Shown here: in pieces, positions 51,079 through 63,422 of the stretch
Layout: each line of letters begins with the position of its first letter
Position numbering within the stretch: position 1 is the first letter of the stretch
Source of the DNA: Dichotomopilus funicola
Taxonomy: Eukaryota; Ascomycota; Sordariomycetes; Sordariales; Chaetomiaceae
Length of the DNA: 64,000 nucleotides
Assembly: GCF_033296635.1 (NCBI RefSeq)
Contig: NW_026944032.1
Span: 464,464-528,463 of the forward strand
Reading direction: 5' to 3'
Translations under genes and position numbers: made by a program
Notes under the pieces: model-generated
Databases searched by the model: none
Seen by the model: the letters and a program-made list of their open reading frames with translations, nothing else
Told to the model about the DNA's origin: nothing

Positions 51079-54000
51079 ATGTCGGAACTGCGTGGACCAC
51101 AAGACGGAATTGAGTGAGTTTGGGGGGCACTGCCTGCTGCTAAGCCGGTGCTAGTTATGTGCCTGCTAACCTGACCGGCCGGGAACGTAGTGTCATCATC
51201 GTACCCGGCGTGTGGACGACAGGTGTCTCTGAGAAATGGACGAAGCAATACTCATGGCTCAAACTGCTGAGCGCTGCCACGGATCATGATACCCGGGTTT
51301 TCATCTTTGAGTACGACATTGGCCCGGACGAAGACGGTGCGTTCTGGCGACAGCTTTTGGCCCATGGCCCCGGATTGTTGGATGCCATCCGCCAGGCTCG
51401 ATCATTTAATGTAAGCCCTCGCAACACCGCATCCGTCCCCCGTTGTTTGCGGACGTCCATCTCTCACCCGACCACTTTGTCGCAAACATAGGCCTTGTCC
51501 ACCACACAAATTGAGCTTACCAATTGATAATTTCGTGATATAGCTTCATCGCAGACCCCTCTTCTTCATATGCCGTGGCCTTGGCAGCGTGGTTCTGAAG
51601 CAGGCCATATACTTGGCTCATCAAGACCACCCGTCGACATGTCACGCCCTGGCCGGCATTATATTTCTCGGTGCACCGCATCTAACATCAACTGACGATA
51701 CGCGGTGGGAGAACTGGCGGTCTCTCTTGAGGCTGTATCGGAAGGAGCTGCCTAAGACTGCCCTCGGGCCCCAAGACGTCGAGATCTTTGCGCAGCTGTG
51801 TCAACAGTTCAGCAACTTGGACCTGCAAATCCCGATTTTGTCTGTATACGAGACTCTGACAACAAAACTCCGCGAGCCGGGACCTTCGCGCGAGACTGGG
51901 AAAATTGTACGTCCTTGGCCCCCATCACTTTGCGCGTGATTACGTGTGGCTCAGGCCAACGACACAACCCATGGCCATCTGACAACTGCCCTGGACTGAT
52001 TGACTGATGTTCGGTATTATTCCGGAAAGCTCGTTGATAAGTCCCATGCTGCGGTGCAAGCGGAAAAGGAAGAATTGTTCGGCGTGTCTGCGTCACATAC
52101 CGAGCTACACGTAGTCACGCCGGGTAGCGACTTGTTCAATCGGCTCGTGGTCTTCTTTCAATCTGTGCCTCAAAACGTGCTGGCAGCTGTCAACGCGGCA
52201 TATGAACGGTTGGAGACCGGCCTTGATTTCTCTAATAGCACCTTCCGCAGCGCAACTCGGTTGGTAGATTTTGAGCAGGACAGGGAAGGTCCGCACCGAG
52301 CATCACTCGTTCTGGTTGTTACGCTACTCCAATAAATTGACTCTCCTATTAGCGACGGCAGACACCTCCGAATCTAAAGAGCGAGACCTCCTCAATAGCC
52401 GCGGGATGGATGCGGCCGGCTTCGACGTCATTCCCCGAGCAAGGCGGCTTTTGTTGCCGTGCTATTCACTGGGGCAGCCCCGCAACACCACCTTCTACGG
52501 CAGGAAACAGATCCTCGACCAAGTCCACAATGCACTCGCTCTCCCGGGAGAAACCGATCCGACGGTGAATGGCGCAGAGATTTCCGCCCCCAGTCTCCCG
52601 AGGGTCTTCTTCATCTGCAGCATGGGAGGAATGGGCAAGACAGAAATCGCTATCGAGTACATGCATTCCTATAAAGCCGATTTCGATGCCATCTTCTGGG
52701 TGAACAGTGCAAGCGGGGCAAAGCTGAACGCAGGCTTTCGCGACGTCGCTGTCAAACTCGGCCTCTAGAACGAGACGGATCCCCGCGATAACCCCATCGC
52801 AACGAGGAATATTGTCAAGGCATGGATGTCGAGCCCTGTTCGTGTCTGGCGTCTGGGGTCATCGGGCCAGGACCCAGACGTCAAATGGCTCCTAATTTTT
52901 GACAATGTGGATGAACCGGATCTGCTTGCCGACTTTTGGCCCACCGACGGAACCGGATCGATCTTAGTTACAGCAGAAACCCACTGGCCACACTCGGCAT
53001 CCCGAGCGAGCTTCAAGCAATAGATCTGTCACCCATGCCGATCAAAGAAGCTAGCCTATTCCTCCAAAACCTGTCCTCGGGAGAGGATGAGCGGGGTAGC
53101 CTTGAAACATGTGCGAAAATTGCCAGCCGATTGGGCGGGCTTCCCTTGGCCGTCGTACAAATGGCATATGGTATTCGCCGCAAGCACCTGTCTCTCAAGG
53201 AGTTTGTAGAGTATTATGAGGAGGACGCACAGTCGTTTCAAAGACTCACCCGTTCAGGGGCTCACCGAGGACCAGACCATCGCCTCGACATGGAATATCG
53301 AGAGCCTTCCGCCATCTGCAAGGGCATTGCTCAGGGTACTTTCCGTCCTTGATCCGGATACCATTCCGGAGGATATTTTGATGACCGGTGTCAATGGAGT
53401 CGACCTTGCGAACTATCCAAAGACAATGAAGGCGTATTTCGACGCACGAGAGGAGCTTCTCAGGTCCTCCCTGGTTTCCAGGAACAGAGACCTCGGGTTC
53501 GTTAAGATTCATCGGTTGGTGCAAGAGGTCGTGCGGCAGAAGGTGTCCATTGATGAACTTCGTGAGACCTACAATGCAGGTGTGACGTTGGTCTCTGCGG
53601 TGTGGCCTTTCCTGGACGACTCCAACCTAAACAGAGTTGACCGCCTGCGACAAGTACAAAGATGCTTACCCCAAGTGGCTGCTTTGAAGGTGGCGCTCGA
53701 GGGCAAAACGCCGTCTGTTTTGCAGCCCAACATCGGAATTAGCGCATTGTTGAATGAGATATCGTGGTAAGACCCGTGTGATGATAGGGAAACGGTACAC
53801 GCGTAGTCGTAGCTTTGACTCATTAGCTAACACCACGTCAGGTATTACATACTCCAGCCCTCCGGGTATGGCCTACAGGATGGAATGGACTTTACGGTCC
53901 TTTCGGAGCGGGTTCTTGAGAGTTTCGCCGGGGAAAAGGACGAGACGCGCTAGACCAGGTTACTTACGGACTCATATCGATATCAAGGCATCACGGGGAC

Positions 54001-54560
54001 ATACATAGACAGCCCGGCCGCGGTAGCCAACTGCAAAAGCTGGCTTGGTGTCCTCGTCGAACGAATCGAGAAGTATGGCGATCCCGTAGACGTCAAAACT
54101 ATACCCATCGCCTACCACGAAATCGGGATAGCACTCATGCGGGTCCCTGACTTAGCAGAGACGAAGAAATCTTAGGTCATGTCGTATGAGACGTTGGAAC
54201 AGGTGACTGACCCGAGCGAGCTCGTGTTCCCATTCCCGTAGGTACATCGGGCCCTCGTTGCAGCCTATTACTCGGAGGATCCGGAGTCGGCCGACTCGCT
54301 AATAACTCCTATCCTAAAAAGGCGGGAGGAGAAACTCGGTGTTGATGATACACCAACGATAGAGTACGTCCATTCCCCAGTAATTATGCTTCCGCAGTCC
54401 TGCGCAGAGCGTGACGTTTCGGCAAGGGTACTCATAGCTTCTCCAAGACCGGCTTGATTATTTTATTCTTGGGCCACATACGACGACTTCAAGGGAAGCA
54501 TGACGAGGCCCATGAACTCCACAAACGAGCGGCCTCGGTGAGATGGAAATGGAGGCGCCG
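51079..54560 (+). pseudogene. NLR-type receptor (alpha/beta-hydrolase, NB-ARC, TPR), broken
   Basis: Exon 1 (51079-51113) joins at 51191 to VIIVPGVWTTG, the start of a SesB-like alpha/beta-hydrolase domain. In place of the GHSLGG nucleophile elbow it reads CRGLGS, so the catalytic Ser is gone. A linker (SHAAVQAEKEELFGVSASHT) precedes an NB-ARC module with FYGRKQILDQV, Walker A CSMGGMGKTEIA and Walker B KWLLIFDNVDE. Winged-helix-like sequence and TPR-like remnants (LGHIRRLQGKHDEAHELHKR near 54470-54535) follow. Lesions: TAG at 52766, a frameshift near 52974, a frameshift near 53237, and further in-frame TAGs near 53952, 54173 and 54238. Such STAND proteins act in fungal non-self recognition and programmed cell death. 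The 3' limit is approximate. Confidence 0.82.
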
Positions 54561-56075
54561 GTCAGCTTTGTTCTAGCTGTGGCGCCGGATGGACCTCGTG
54601 GTCGAGTCAAGACGGGCTTCGGGGGTTCGGGCGTACCACAGAGGGTTGGTCAGCGAGGCGAGGACGACACGGCGGCTGCGTGCGAGGAGTTCTCGGTTCC
54701 ATGGTGGAAGCGCCCCCCTCGGAATAATCGGGATGGGCACCCCGTTGTCGAGATGGTCTTGCCAGTAGGCGAAGTCAAGCATGGTGGCGACTACGGTCGA
54801 CGAAGAGAAGTCCGCGGAATTGGAGACAATCACTACTCGGCGTGATTGGGGTGAGACTGTGGAGGCTATCCGTTACTGTCATGCAGTCTGGCAGTGCTCG
54901 GTCCTCTCGGGGCTTGGTGCTATCACGGCGATTCTGTCGACTAGGGAGTCGAGGATGCTCTGTCCGGCCGATGGCGCACCCTTCAAAGGCGCTCGTGGAC
55001 TCAAGTGGCCGTTGAGAACAGACTAACGCCAGCAGAGGGACCCCCTTTAAGGATAGTCCAGTCAGTGACTGACGACATCTTGGAGAACGGTCCGATTTAG
55101 ATCCCAGCAGAGGCAGGGGAAGAACCAGAGCTGAGTGCAGCTTGCAGCCGAGGTATGTGGGAGACCTGTTTTGGAGGCTTCTAGCCCACAATCTCCCCCG
55201 CTTCTCCGCAAGCCAAGCATTTTCCCCACCCCCGCCCTCAGCTGTTCTCAAGGCCCAAGCGAGATAGATTACCTACCTACGAGTAAATGACTGAACCCTT
55301 GCAAGGCGGGGCGGCGGTTTCCCCTCTGGGAAACGCACCTAAATCGAACGGCGGCAGGGCCCACTCCGCCGGCCCGGAGCAGTTTCACACACCGGAACCT
55401 CCGGGCTCTGATGGCGACTTTGATGTCGGCCCGACGACTGGCTAGCTCCGGTCACCAACGGTTGTCTCGCCCGCGACAGGAAAAGGGAGAAAAACGAGCT
55501 TCTTCCTCGTCCTTCCTCCAGAAGCGGCTAGATCTCGACCCAGGTTCGCGTGTGCCCATGCTGGGCGGACTGCAACCCCTGGAGTCTAAAATGTATGTAA
55601 CTACTTTAGACAAGCTGCGAGTCCAGTCGCGAGGGTGGTGCATCTCCGCTTCCGATCCACGTATCCGATTCACCCATCCACGCAGCCGCGAAGGCTAGCT
55701 CGTCTTCCAGAACACGCTAGCTACCGCATCGATTCGGTCCTTTAACTACCTCCTCGCGAGTCTCCATGCTGGCTCTTCAGGCCATGTCCCTGGCCCCGCC
55801 TAAGGCGCCAAACACTGAGCCTTAGCTTCATCGTCCACGCCGCCCACGCCCTGGCAGACGGCGTCCACGAGCCCCGGGCGACGAAAACCGGGTAGTACCG
55901 GCCGTTCATGTCAGACAGGAGATAGACTGTTAAGCGGGTGTTGACTATAAATATGTCGCCGATCTCTGCCGCTTCTGCCGCATTCTTGCGTTTCGTAGAG
56001 TGTCGAAGCGACAGTCCTGTCTCCGGATCCAGTTGAATCCTGCCTCGTACGCAGTCCACCTCGCCTCATCCCATC
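54561..56075. other. Intergenic region upstream of glucoamylase
   Basis: About 1.5 kb. A minus-strand open frame at 54573-54833 begins MIVSNSADFSSSTV and has a natural-looking stretch (WQDHLDNGVPIPIIPRGALP), so it may be a fragment of another gene, but no family is recognised. The rest should contain the glucoamylase promoter. The short pyrimidine/CCTCATCCC leader directly precedes the ATG at 56076. Confidence 0.35.
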
Positions 56076-58374
56076 ATGCGGCTTCCGTGCCAACTCCATC
56101 TCTTGGCCTCCTCGGCCCTGCTGTTCCCCACGGCGCTGGGTTACCCCGAGACCGGTCGTGTCCACCGCGATGGTCAGCTGTTGAAGCGGTCCGCCGACTC
56201 CTTCCTTGCAACCGAGAAGCCCATTGCTCTCCAGAACTTGCTCTGCAACATCGGCGCTTCAGGTTGCAGAGTTTCCGGCGCCGCCTCGGGCATTGTCGTC
56301 GCCTCCCCGGACAAGTCGAACCCCGACTGTAAGATGCATCGGCACGTTCCCAGTCGTTTTGGGCACTGACCACCACAGATTTCTACACCTGGACCCGAGA
56401 CGCCGCCCTCGTGTTCAAGTGCCTTGTCGACACCTTCACAAACAGCTACGATACGGGTCTCCAGACTCAGATCCAGAACTACATTGCCGCACAAGCCCGC
56501 CTGCAAGGCGTCTCGAATCCCTCCGGCAGTCTCTCGGACGGGTCTGGTCTTGCGGAGCCCAAGTTTTATGTCGATTTGACTCAGTACACTGGAGCCTGGG
56601 GTAAGTAATTGTCTATCTAGGTACTACTACTCAGCGTGCCGCCGACACTCGGTCACAGCTTCAGGGCGCTGATTACAGAACAGGTCGGCCGCAGCGCGAT
56701 GGTCCGGCGCTTCGAGCAATCGCATTGGTTGGCTACGCCAAGTGGTTGGTCAGCAACGGATACACGTCGACGGCGTCCGACATCGTCTGGCCTGTCATCA
56801 AGAATGATCTGGCTTACGTCGCCCAGTACTGGTAAGCGAGCGATCTGACCTTGTGTCTATGCTGTGCTATGCTGTGCGAGAGCCGGGGGCTGACACGTTC
56901 AGGAATAATACCGGCTTCGATCTGTGGGAGGAAGTTAGCGGCAGCTCCTTCTTCACCGTGGCCAGCCAGCACAGAGGTATGAGTTTTGAGTCCTTGTGAC
57001 TTGCCCCTAGACCCATTTCTGACCTGCCAATTTGCAGCCTTGGTGGAGGGTGCCGCGCTCGCCACGTCCCTCGGCACGTCCTGCAGCGCGTGCAGTTCCG
57101 TGGCACCGCAGGTCTTGTGCTTCCTCCAAAGGTTCTGGTCCTCATCGAGCGGCTATGTCATCTCGAACAGTACGTAGACTTAACGCCCATGGATTCTACA
57201 CATGCAAACATAGATATTGACGACAAGTCAAGTCAACCAGAACAACGGGCGGTCTGGCAAGGACGCAAACTCGATTCTGGCCTCCATCCACACGTTTGAT
57301 CCCGCCGCTGGCTGCGACGCGGCGACATTCCAGCCTTGTAGCGACAAAGCTCTGGCCAACCACAAGGTCGTGACCGATTCGTTCCGATCCATATACTCGG
57401 TCAACTCCGGTATCTCTCAGGGCGTGGCGGTCTCGGTCGGCCGGTATCCCGAAGACAGCTACTATGGCGGTAATCCGTGGTACCTCAACACGCTTGCCGC
57501 CGCCGAGCAGCTCTACGATGCGCTCTACGTCTGGAACAAGCAGGGCTCCATCACCGTCACCTCGACATCGCTGGCCTTCTTCAAGGACTTCTCCTCGTCC
57601 GTCACTGTCGGCACCTACGACTCCGGCTCCTCGACATACACGACCCTGTACAACGCCATATCAAACTACGCCGACGGTTACATCAACATTGTCGCGCAAT
57701 ATACCCCGTCCGACGGCTCCTTGACCGAGCAGTTCTCTAGGAGCGACGGCACCCCCCTTTCTGCGCACCATTTGACCTGGTCCTATGCCGCACTGCTCAC
57801 CGTCGCCGCCCGTCGGGCGGGAATCGTGCCTCCCTCCTGGGGCGCGGCTTCAGTCAGCGTCCCGTCTCAATGCTATGGCACGTCCGTCTCCGGGTCCTAC
57901 ACCTTGGCGACCTCGACTTCGTTCCCGACGTCCCAGACCCCGATCTCAACCACCCTGTCCTCCAGCACCGCGGTGGGCACCGGCGCCACCTCAAGCACGA
58001 CCGCCAGCACTTCCACCTCCGTCACCTCCGTCGCCACCTCAACCGGCTGCGCCATCGCCACATCCGTCACCGTGACTTTTGACGAGCTGGTCACCACCCA
58101 GTGGGGCCAGACGATCAAGATCGTCGGCAACATCCCTGTGCTGGGCAACTGGGACGCGAGCAAGGCCGTCACGCTCAGCGCTGTCGACTACACCTCGGCC
58201 AACCCGCTCTGGTGGGCCAGCCTGAGCCTGCAGGCTGGTCAGGTCATCCAGTACAAGTACATCAACGTGGCGTCGAGCGGCGCCGTGACGTGGGAGAAGG
58301 ACCCCAATCATACGTATACTGTGCCTAGCTCGTGCGCGACCGCGGTGGTCAAGAGTGATAAGTGGCAGTCGTGA
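56076..58374 (+). CDS. Secreted glucoamylase (GH15) with C-terminal starch-binding domain (CBM20)
   Basis: Six exons (56076-56328, 56379-56600, 56684-56831, 56903-56976, 57038-57169, 57233-58374) give 656 residues. It releases glucose from the non-reducing ends of starch outside the cell. Residues 1-22 are a signal peptide; a short propeptide ends LLKR (37-38), a Kex2-type site. The GH15 barrel has YFYTWTRDAALV, GRPQRDGPALRA, FDLWEEVSGSSFF with the general acid (about E217) and SLTEQFSRSDGTPLSAHHLT with the general base (about E442). A Ser/Thr-rich linker (about 515-548) leads to CBM20 (549-650) with IVGNIPVLGNWD, WWASLSLQAGQVIQYKYINV and WEKDPNHTYTVPSSC. The sixth exon acceptor (GTCAAG at 57232) was fixed by frame. 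Confidence 0.95.
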
Positions 58375-59098
58375 GAGGGAGCAGGAAAGCGGGCTCGGGG
58401 TGACAGCGGAAGAGGTGTCCGAAATAGTGGGAAAAGGGTGAAGGGGGTTGAAGTCAAGGGGACGGCGCTTGTTTGAATGAGTTCGGTGCATATCATTCTC
58501 AGCGTACATACTACTCTTCTCAGTGTACTTCAGAAAGGAATTCAAGCAACATTCAGTTGGAAAATGCTTCACTTTCGACGCTAAATTTAGTTCCGTGAGC
58601 GACGGACGGTACCGCCGACCACCTTTTGTTTTTGCTCTACCTTTTTCGAGAATCTCTGGCCAATCGTATTCTTATTGGCTGCTGTGGCAGTTTTTTACCG
58701 AATGTGGTATTTCAGGGGCTCCCAAGACTTCGACGGCATCCTTCCCCACGCCTTTGATACGGCTATTCCAAGAAGATGCCGAAGCCATGCGACGCAAACC
58801 ACCAGCCCCGCACCTCAAATTTTCTAAACCTTCCACTGGCCGTTCTTGGCAGTTGAGTGAGACTGTTCACTTGGAATGGGCTCGGAGGTGGGGGGCTCCC
58901 TGTGGAAAAAGCTACAGGGTAGATCCGCAAGCGACGAAACTACGGAAGACGAAAAGAGGCATAGAGCGCGGGAGCTCCTCGGGTCTACCGAACGATTATA
59001 GTATGCATCCGCACTTAGCCAACTTTTAAGGTGGCATCGCGCGCGGGTCACGCCGAAATCAACCCGTGGAGTCAAGGAGGACACACCACTGACGCACA
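58375..59098. other. Intergenic region
   Basis: This 724-base region carries the glucoamylase 3' flank and the promoter of the next gene. Open frames at 58523-59029 show no domain. No gene is seen. Confidence 0.4.
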
Positions 59099-60246
59099 AT
59101 GAGCAAATCAATCGGCCCTGCAGACCATGAAGACGATCCACGAGTCAACCCAAAAAAAGCACTTGGCCTGCCCGGGCTGCCACCTGAGGCGCGTTGTTCT
59201 CGGTCATCAGGCCAAACTAGCTGGAGACAAGAGGTCGTGGTAATGTCTCGTGCCATCGACGGCTTGTCCGGAAGGTCTTCGTTGTTGAAGAGGCCGCTCA
59301 CAAGGAGGGCGAGCTTTCGGATGCGAGAATGGATCAAGCGGTCGAGCTCAACTCGGTAAGCTTACCTTAGCCTCCAGGTGTCCCGTATCTCGCTCGAGGA
59401 ATGGCTGACATTTTAGCACTAGCACAGCAAGAACATCAGGCCTGTCGACGTCCGACTCCATGAAAGCACAGATAAAGCACCTCGCAGGCGGGCGGCTGGA
59501 GGAGGAGGAGGAAGAGGAGGAAGAGAGGGAAGCCGAAGGCTCAACCAGAAACACCACCGTTCTGGCGCCGATGCCAAAGCGAGCACAAAAAAGCCGCGCG
59601 AGTTCCATGGACAGCCGGGTCACACAGTGGCTCGATTTCTACACGGGACCGCCTGAACTCGGCAAGTCCCCTCTTCACCTCCCGGCGCAGTCGAAGCAAC
59701 CCGGGACAGGCACCGCCGTGCTTGAGAAGAAGGGAGGGGGAGAGAGCGAACGGGATCCCGAGCCTGCAACATCCTCCCGCAGCCAGCAAAACACCTCCTC
59801 GGAATTAGGCGATCCGGGATTCCTGCCCTTACTCCGCTTTGGCGCCCCCCCTCCAACACCAGACAGCAGCGCAGGCGGTGCTGCCAAGACGCATTTGGGC
59901 CAAGACAAGGGAAAGGGCAAAAGAAGAGGACGGAGCACTTCCTCTGAAACCAAAGGGAGACGATGACGCCACGGTAACCAGGGACAAGGCGCAACCAAAT
60001 ACCGAGACGGATGACTCGGTTCGGCATACTAGTACCCGCCAGGATCGTATCTGGCTGCATATCAACTACCGCGGCGAAGCCCCGTTTCTTCAGGCATGGG
60101 GGTTGGATATCACGAAGCCGGCTGATCGTATTGAGGGGTTAGCTATCCTCAGGGAGCTGATCCAGGCGGAAGGTGAGAGGAATAGCGTGGAGGGCGCTCA
60201 AGCCGTTGTTCAGGGGTCAACATCACCTGCACTGGCAGCTAGTTGA
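59099..60246 (+). CDS. Uncharacterised protein with an apparent frameshift
   Basis: Exon 1 (59099-59355) starts MSKSIGPADHEDDPRVNPKK. Exon 2 begins at 59417 and runs open to a TGA at 59964. It holds a poly-Glu run (about 59499-59530) and Ser-rich, basic stretches such as SRASSMDSRVTQWLDF. A second open frame, one base out, overlaps its end and continues to 60246 with well-formed sequence (DRIWLHINYRGEAPFLQAWG, LAILRELIQAEGERN). The two frames join sensibly if one A of the AAAA run at 59919-59922 is extra. So this is either a recent frameshift, a sequencing error at a homopolymer, or two unrelated frames. No domain is recognised; the protein would be mostly disordered with a folded C-terminal piece. 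Confidence 0.5.
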
Positions 60247-61949
60247 GAGTGGTGTGGTTTGTGATGGGATAGGGAGGGGGAGAGTGCTCATACCTCTTGA
60301 CGAACACGTTAATTATAGCGGCTATCTTGAACAGACAATCCCCGTTCGGCCGGCTGCCGCACAAGGCGTCCCTCAGTGTCATGGGTTGGTCGTCTTTGAG
60401 CCTGCAGGGATCCGGATTCCGGAGTTGGTGCGATGCAGGCGTGCCCGCCGCTTGGGCACTGTTCCAGTGTTCCGGGTTATAGGAGCCGAAGTGTTTACCC
60501 CGCGGCGCTTCCCCTCGTGGCGGCCGGACGACATCCTCATCCTTGCCCTGCTTGGCGTCACTTCCCACAATGGGAGAGCATTTCTCCTCGTCTTCGGTAT
60601 CGCAACGTCGATGACGGAACCTTATCCAGTTGCCCCCCCCCCCTCCACTTCATTTCCCATGAGCGTATTTTGCGACAGTTAAGTGCTGTGGGATAATGCC
60701 TTTTGAAAAGGGACTTGGCCGTTTTCGAGAAAAGCGACCTCCCAGCCTCGGAGAAAAGCGGGTCGGCTAACCTTAACGAGTGGGAAATGAAAGATCGACG
60801 TTATCCAGTTCCCCCGTTGGCCCTCGTCTCCGAGATGCTTGTCACGACGTGGCTTCGCGTTACAAGGCTCTAGGGTCAGAAAGGTTAAACATGGCGACCA
60901 GCCCGCGCAAAAATAACCGTTGTACTAGTTCGTCACCCCGAAACCTCGTCGTTACAGAGGTCGGGGCTTTCGCCAGATCATCCTCCGCTAATGCCGAATC
61001 AAACCCATCCACCGCAACCGGGCACCATCTCTGGCACCAACGATGCATTGTAGCTGAACAGATCAACGCCTGCGTTCATCGAGCCTCACCCTGGTGGAGC
61101 CGCCGCGTCGATTGGGAATATCATGCAGTTAGCTTCATCCCTGGCGTGATAGAGGCGTCTGCTTTTAGCGTCGCGGTGGAGACTCGCAGGGAGATGCCAC
61201 ACACCTGACCGCGCTTCTCACGCAAGCCACGGCAAATCCTTCAAGCGAGTTCAAGCGAGCATCGGCCCAATCTCGGCTACGCTACGGAAGACTCTGCTCG
61301 GCGCGCCGCCACACGCAAGAAGCAAACCTTGCCATTGCTGGACGGGCCTGATGATTCCTCGTCGCGCGCTGCTGCTCTCTCGCAGACCCTCTCTCGCCGA
61401 CTGTGAACACAGTACTCCTACATAGTAGTATCTGGAGTGTTCAACGCGTCGTGAAGAGAACTGTGGAGCTACAGCATGGCGTCAGGGTCTTCCGCGATCT
61501 GCCCGCATGCATACGACGTCCCAGATCCCATGGCTCCACCAACCGCAATCTTCCCCCAGTACATCGTGAGATCGTTAACGTCAGCTGGACATGAGCGGCC
61601 GTCGATCTTGCGCTTTGACACTTACAAATGCCTGCCCCTCGCCCTCACCGGACGTGGCTCTGCTGCCCTCCCCTCCCAGCCCTCTCTGCCGGTCCGATAA
61701 CAAAGTTAGCGGCCCGGTTCCTAGCGTACGTGGTACTGCCCGGAAGATGTTTCGTTCAACACGTTGCTGCTGTTCCTTACCTCTTCGCTCTGGCCCCTGC
61801 TTCCCCAGTCGGGAATTGTCGTCAGGAACCCGGCACCATGTGAGCCTCAACTTCTCCCTGGCAGTCCCGGCTGCAATGTAACCTCTGCCCGACCGCGGCC
61901 CGCACTCCTCAATTCGCACTCCTCCGTTTCTCTGCTCGCCAACGCCGCG
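60247..61949. other. Intergenic region
   Basis: About 1.7 kb. Open frames at 60173-60682 and 60780-61208 lack recognisable domains and good composition. A tandem TTCAAGCGAG pair occurs near 61239-61258. No supportable gene. Confidence 0.4.
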
Positions 61950-63422
61950 ATGGTCGCCCAGCTGCCGCCCGAAGTCGCAGGCGTCGCCGTTGGCGTGCTT
62001 GTCTACAGTCTCGTCTGTTTAGCCAGCGGTTTCTTTCTGCTGTGGCTCGTCTGGATTCACGATGAGCGTAGGAGCTACGTCGCCCTGCTGGCCTCCATGA
62101 TGACACTGCACACGGTCGCCTCCATCGCCCAGCAAATACACACCATTGTACGGTGGCGCGACATTAAGATAGAGCAGTACGCGAACTTAGTCGCCAACGT
62201 CGGCAACCCAGAGCTGAATATCACGGGGGCATCGACAGGTTTAGACCTGGTCTTGTTCTACATCCGTACGTCTTTCGCTGACCTGTGACGGACCCCCGCT
62301 GACCTCGAGCATCGCAGAGTACTATGCCTACAACGTCGAATCCATGGCCGTCTTCTTCTGGTAAGCCGCCCGCCCACTCCCACTCTTGCGTCCGCAAACC
62401 GACGTTGACCGACTTTGACCCAGGGCCGTCGGGCTAGCGAAGAGTATCTTCCAGCTGCGCATCACCAAGATGTACCACCTCCACGCCAGCCTCTTCGCCC
62501 AGGGCTTCGCCACCGTCGTGCCCGCCGTACAGATGCTCTTGCTTCGCTACAGTGACATAAATAAGAGCACCATCGGGTTTATGGTGCTGGCTAGTGCCAT
62601 CAGTAAGCCCCTTTCTCTCTTCCCTGTTATTATTGCATACCATGACTGACGTCGCTAGTGGCCGCTTGTTTCGCCGGAGGCGCCCTTCTGCTCCTTGGCA
62701 TCCTGGCGTGCTACATACACTCGCGCATCACGCTCGCATCCTGGAACGTCCGCTACGGCCAAGCCACCTCGGGCGGCTCCGGCACAAACGGCTCCCACTC
62801 CGGCACCCGCCCCGGCACCTCTAGCGCGGTGCAGCCGGCCCGGATGCGCACTATATACGACAGGTGGCTCGTCCTGCGCTTCACCGTTGCCTTTGCCGCT
62901 CTAAGGTAACACCCACCCCCAGCCCCCCCCGTTCCACACTACCTGCAAGCTGACGCCGGGGCATCCAGTCTCTTCCAAGTTATAATCATTAACTTTCAGC
63001 TCCGCGCCGCCGCCACCAACAAGCGCGCCAACGTCCCGCCGCAGCCCGACCTCAGCGTGGACCGCGCCCGTGGCGACTTGGCGCTGTTTGCGCCCGCCCC
63101 GACGGCCGACTTGTTCGCCTTCATCGTATTTGGTACGACCCGCACGTTCAGGGAGTACATGTGGAATCTGTTCGTGCCGCGCTCGGTTAGGGAGAAGGTC
63201 GAGGTGCGGAGGAAGAGGAAGAGGGCGGTCGAGGCGAGTGGTGGGGAGGTCGAGGTGCTGCATGATGCTACGGGGAGCGCGGCGAGGGACTTGGAGGTTG
63301 GTAATGGAGGAGTGGTGATAGGGTTGGGGGTTACAGGAGTGAGGAGGGAGGAGGGGGATGGGAAGAGCGACGAGTGGCCGATTTTAAAAAGGGGAGTCGG
63401 GGAGATGGTGAGGGAAAGGTGA
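61950..63422 (+). CDS. Multi-pass integral membrane protein, uncharacterised
   Basis: Five exons (61950-62265, 62318-62360, 62424-62602, 62659-62905, 62969-63422) give 412 residues. About six or seven transmembrane helices are visible: GVLVYSLVCLASGFFLLWLV, a helix in SYVALLASMMTLHTVASIAQ, SMAVFFWAVGLAKSIFQ, HLHASLFAQGFATVVPAVQM, AACFAGGALLLLGILACYIH, RFTVAFAALSLFQVIIINF and ADLFAFIVFGTTRTFREYMW. The long C-terminal tail is charged (RKRKRAVEASGGEVEV). This resembles fungal 7-TM 'integral membrane protein' families of unknown function. No GPCR signature is obvious. Exon 2 is only 43 bases, so the gene depends on correct splicing. Confidence 0.78.
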
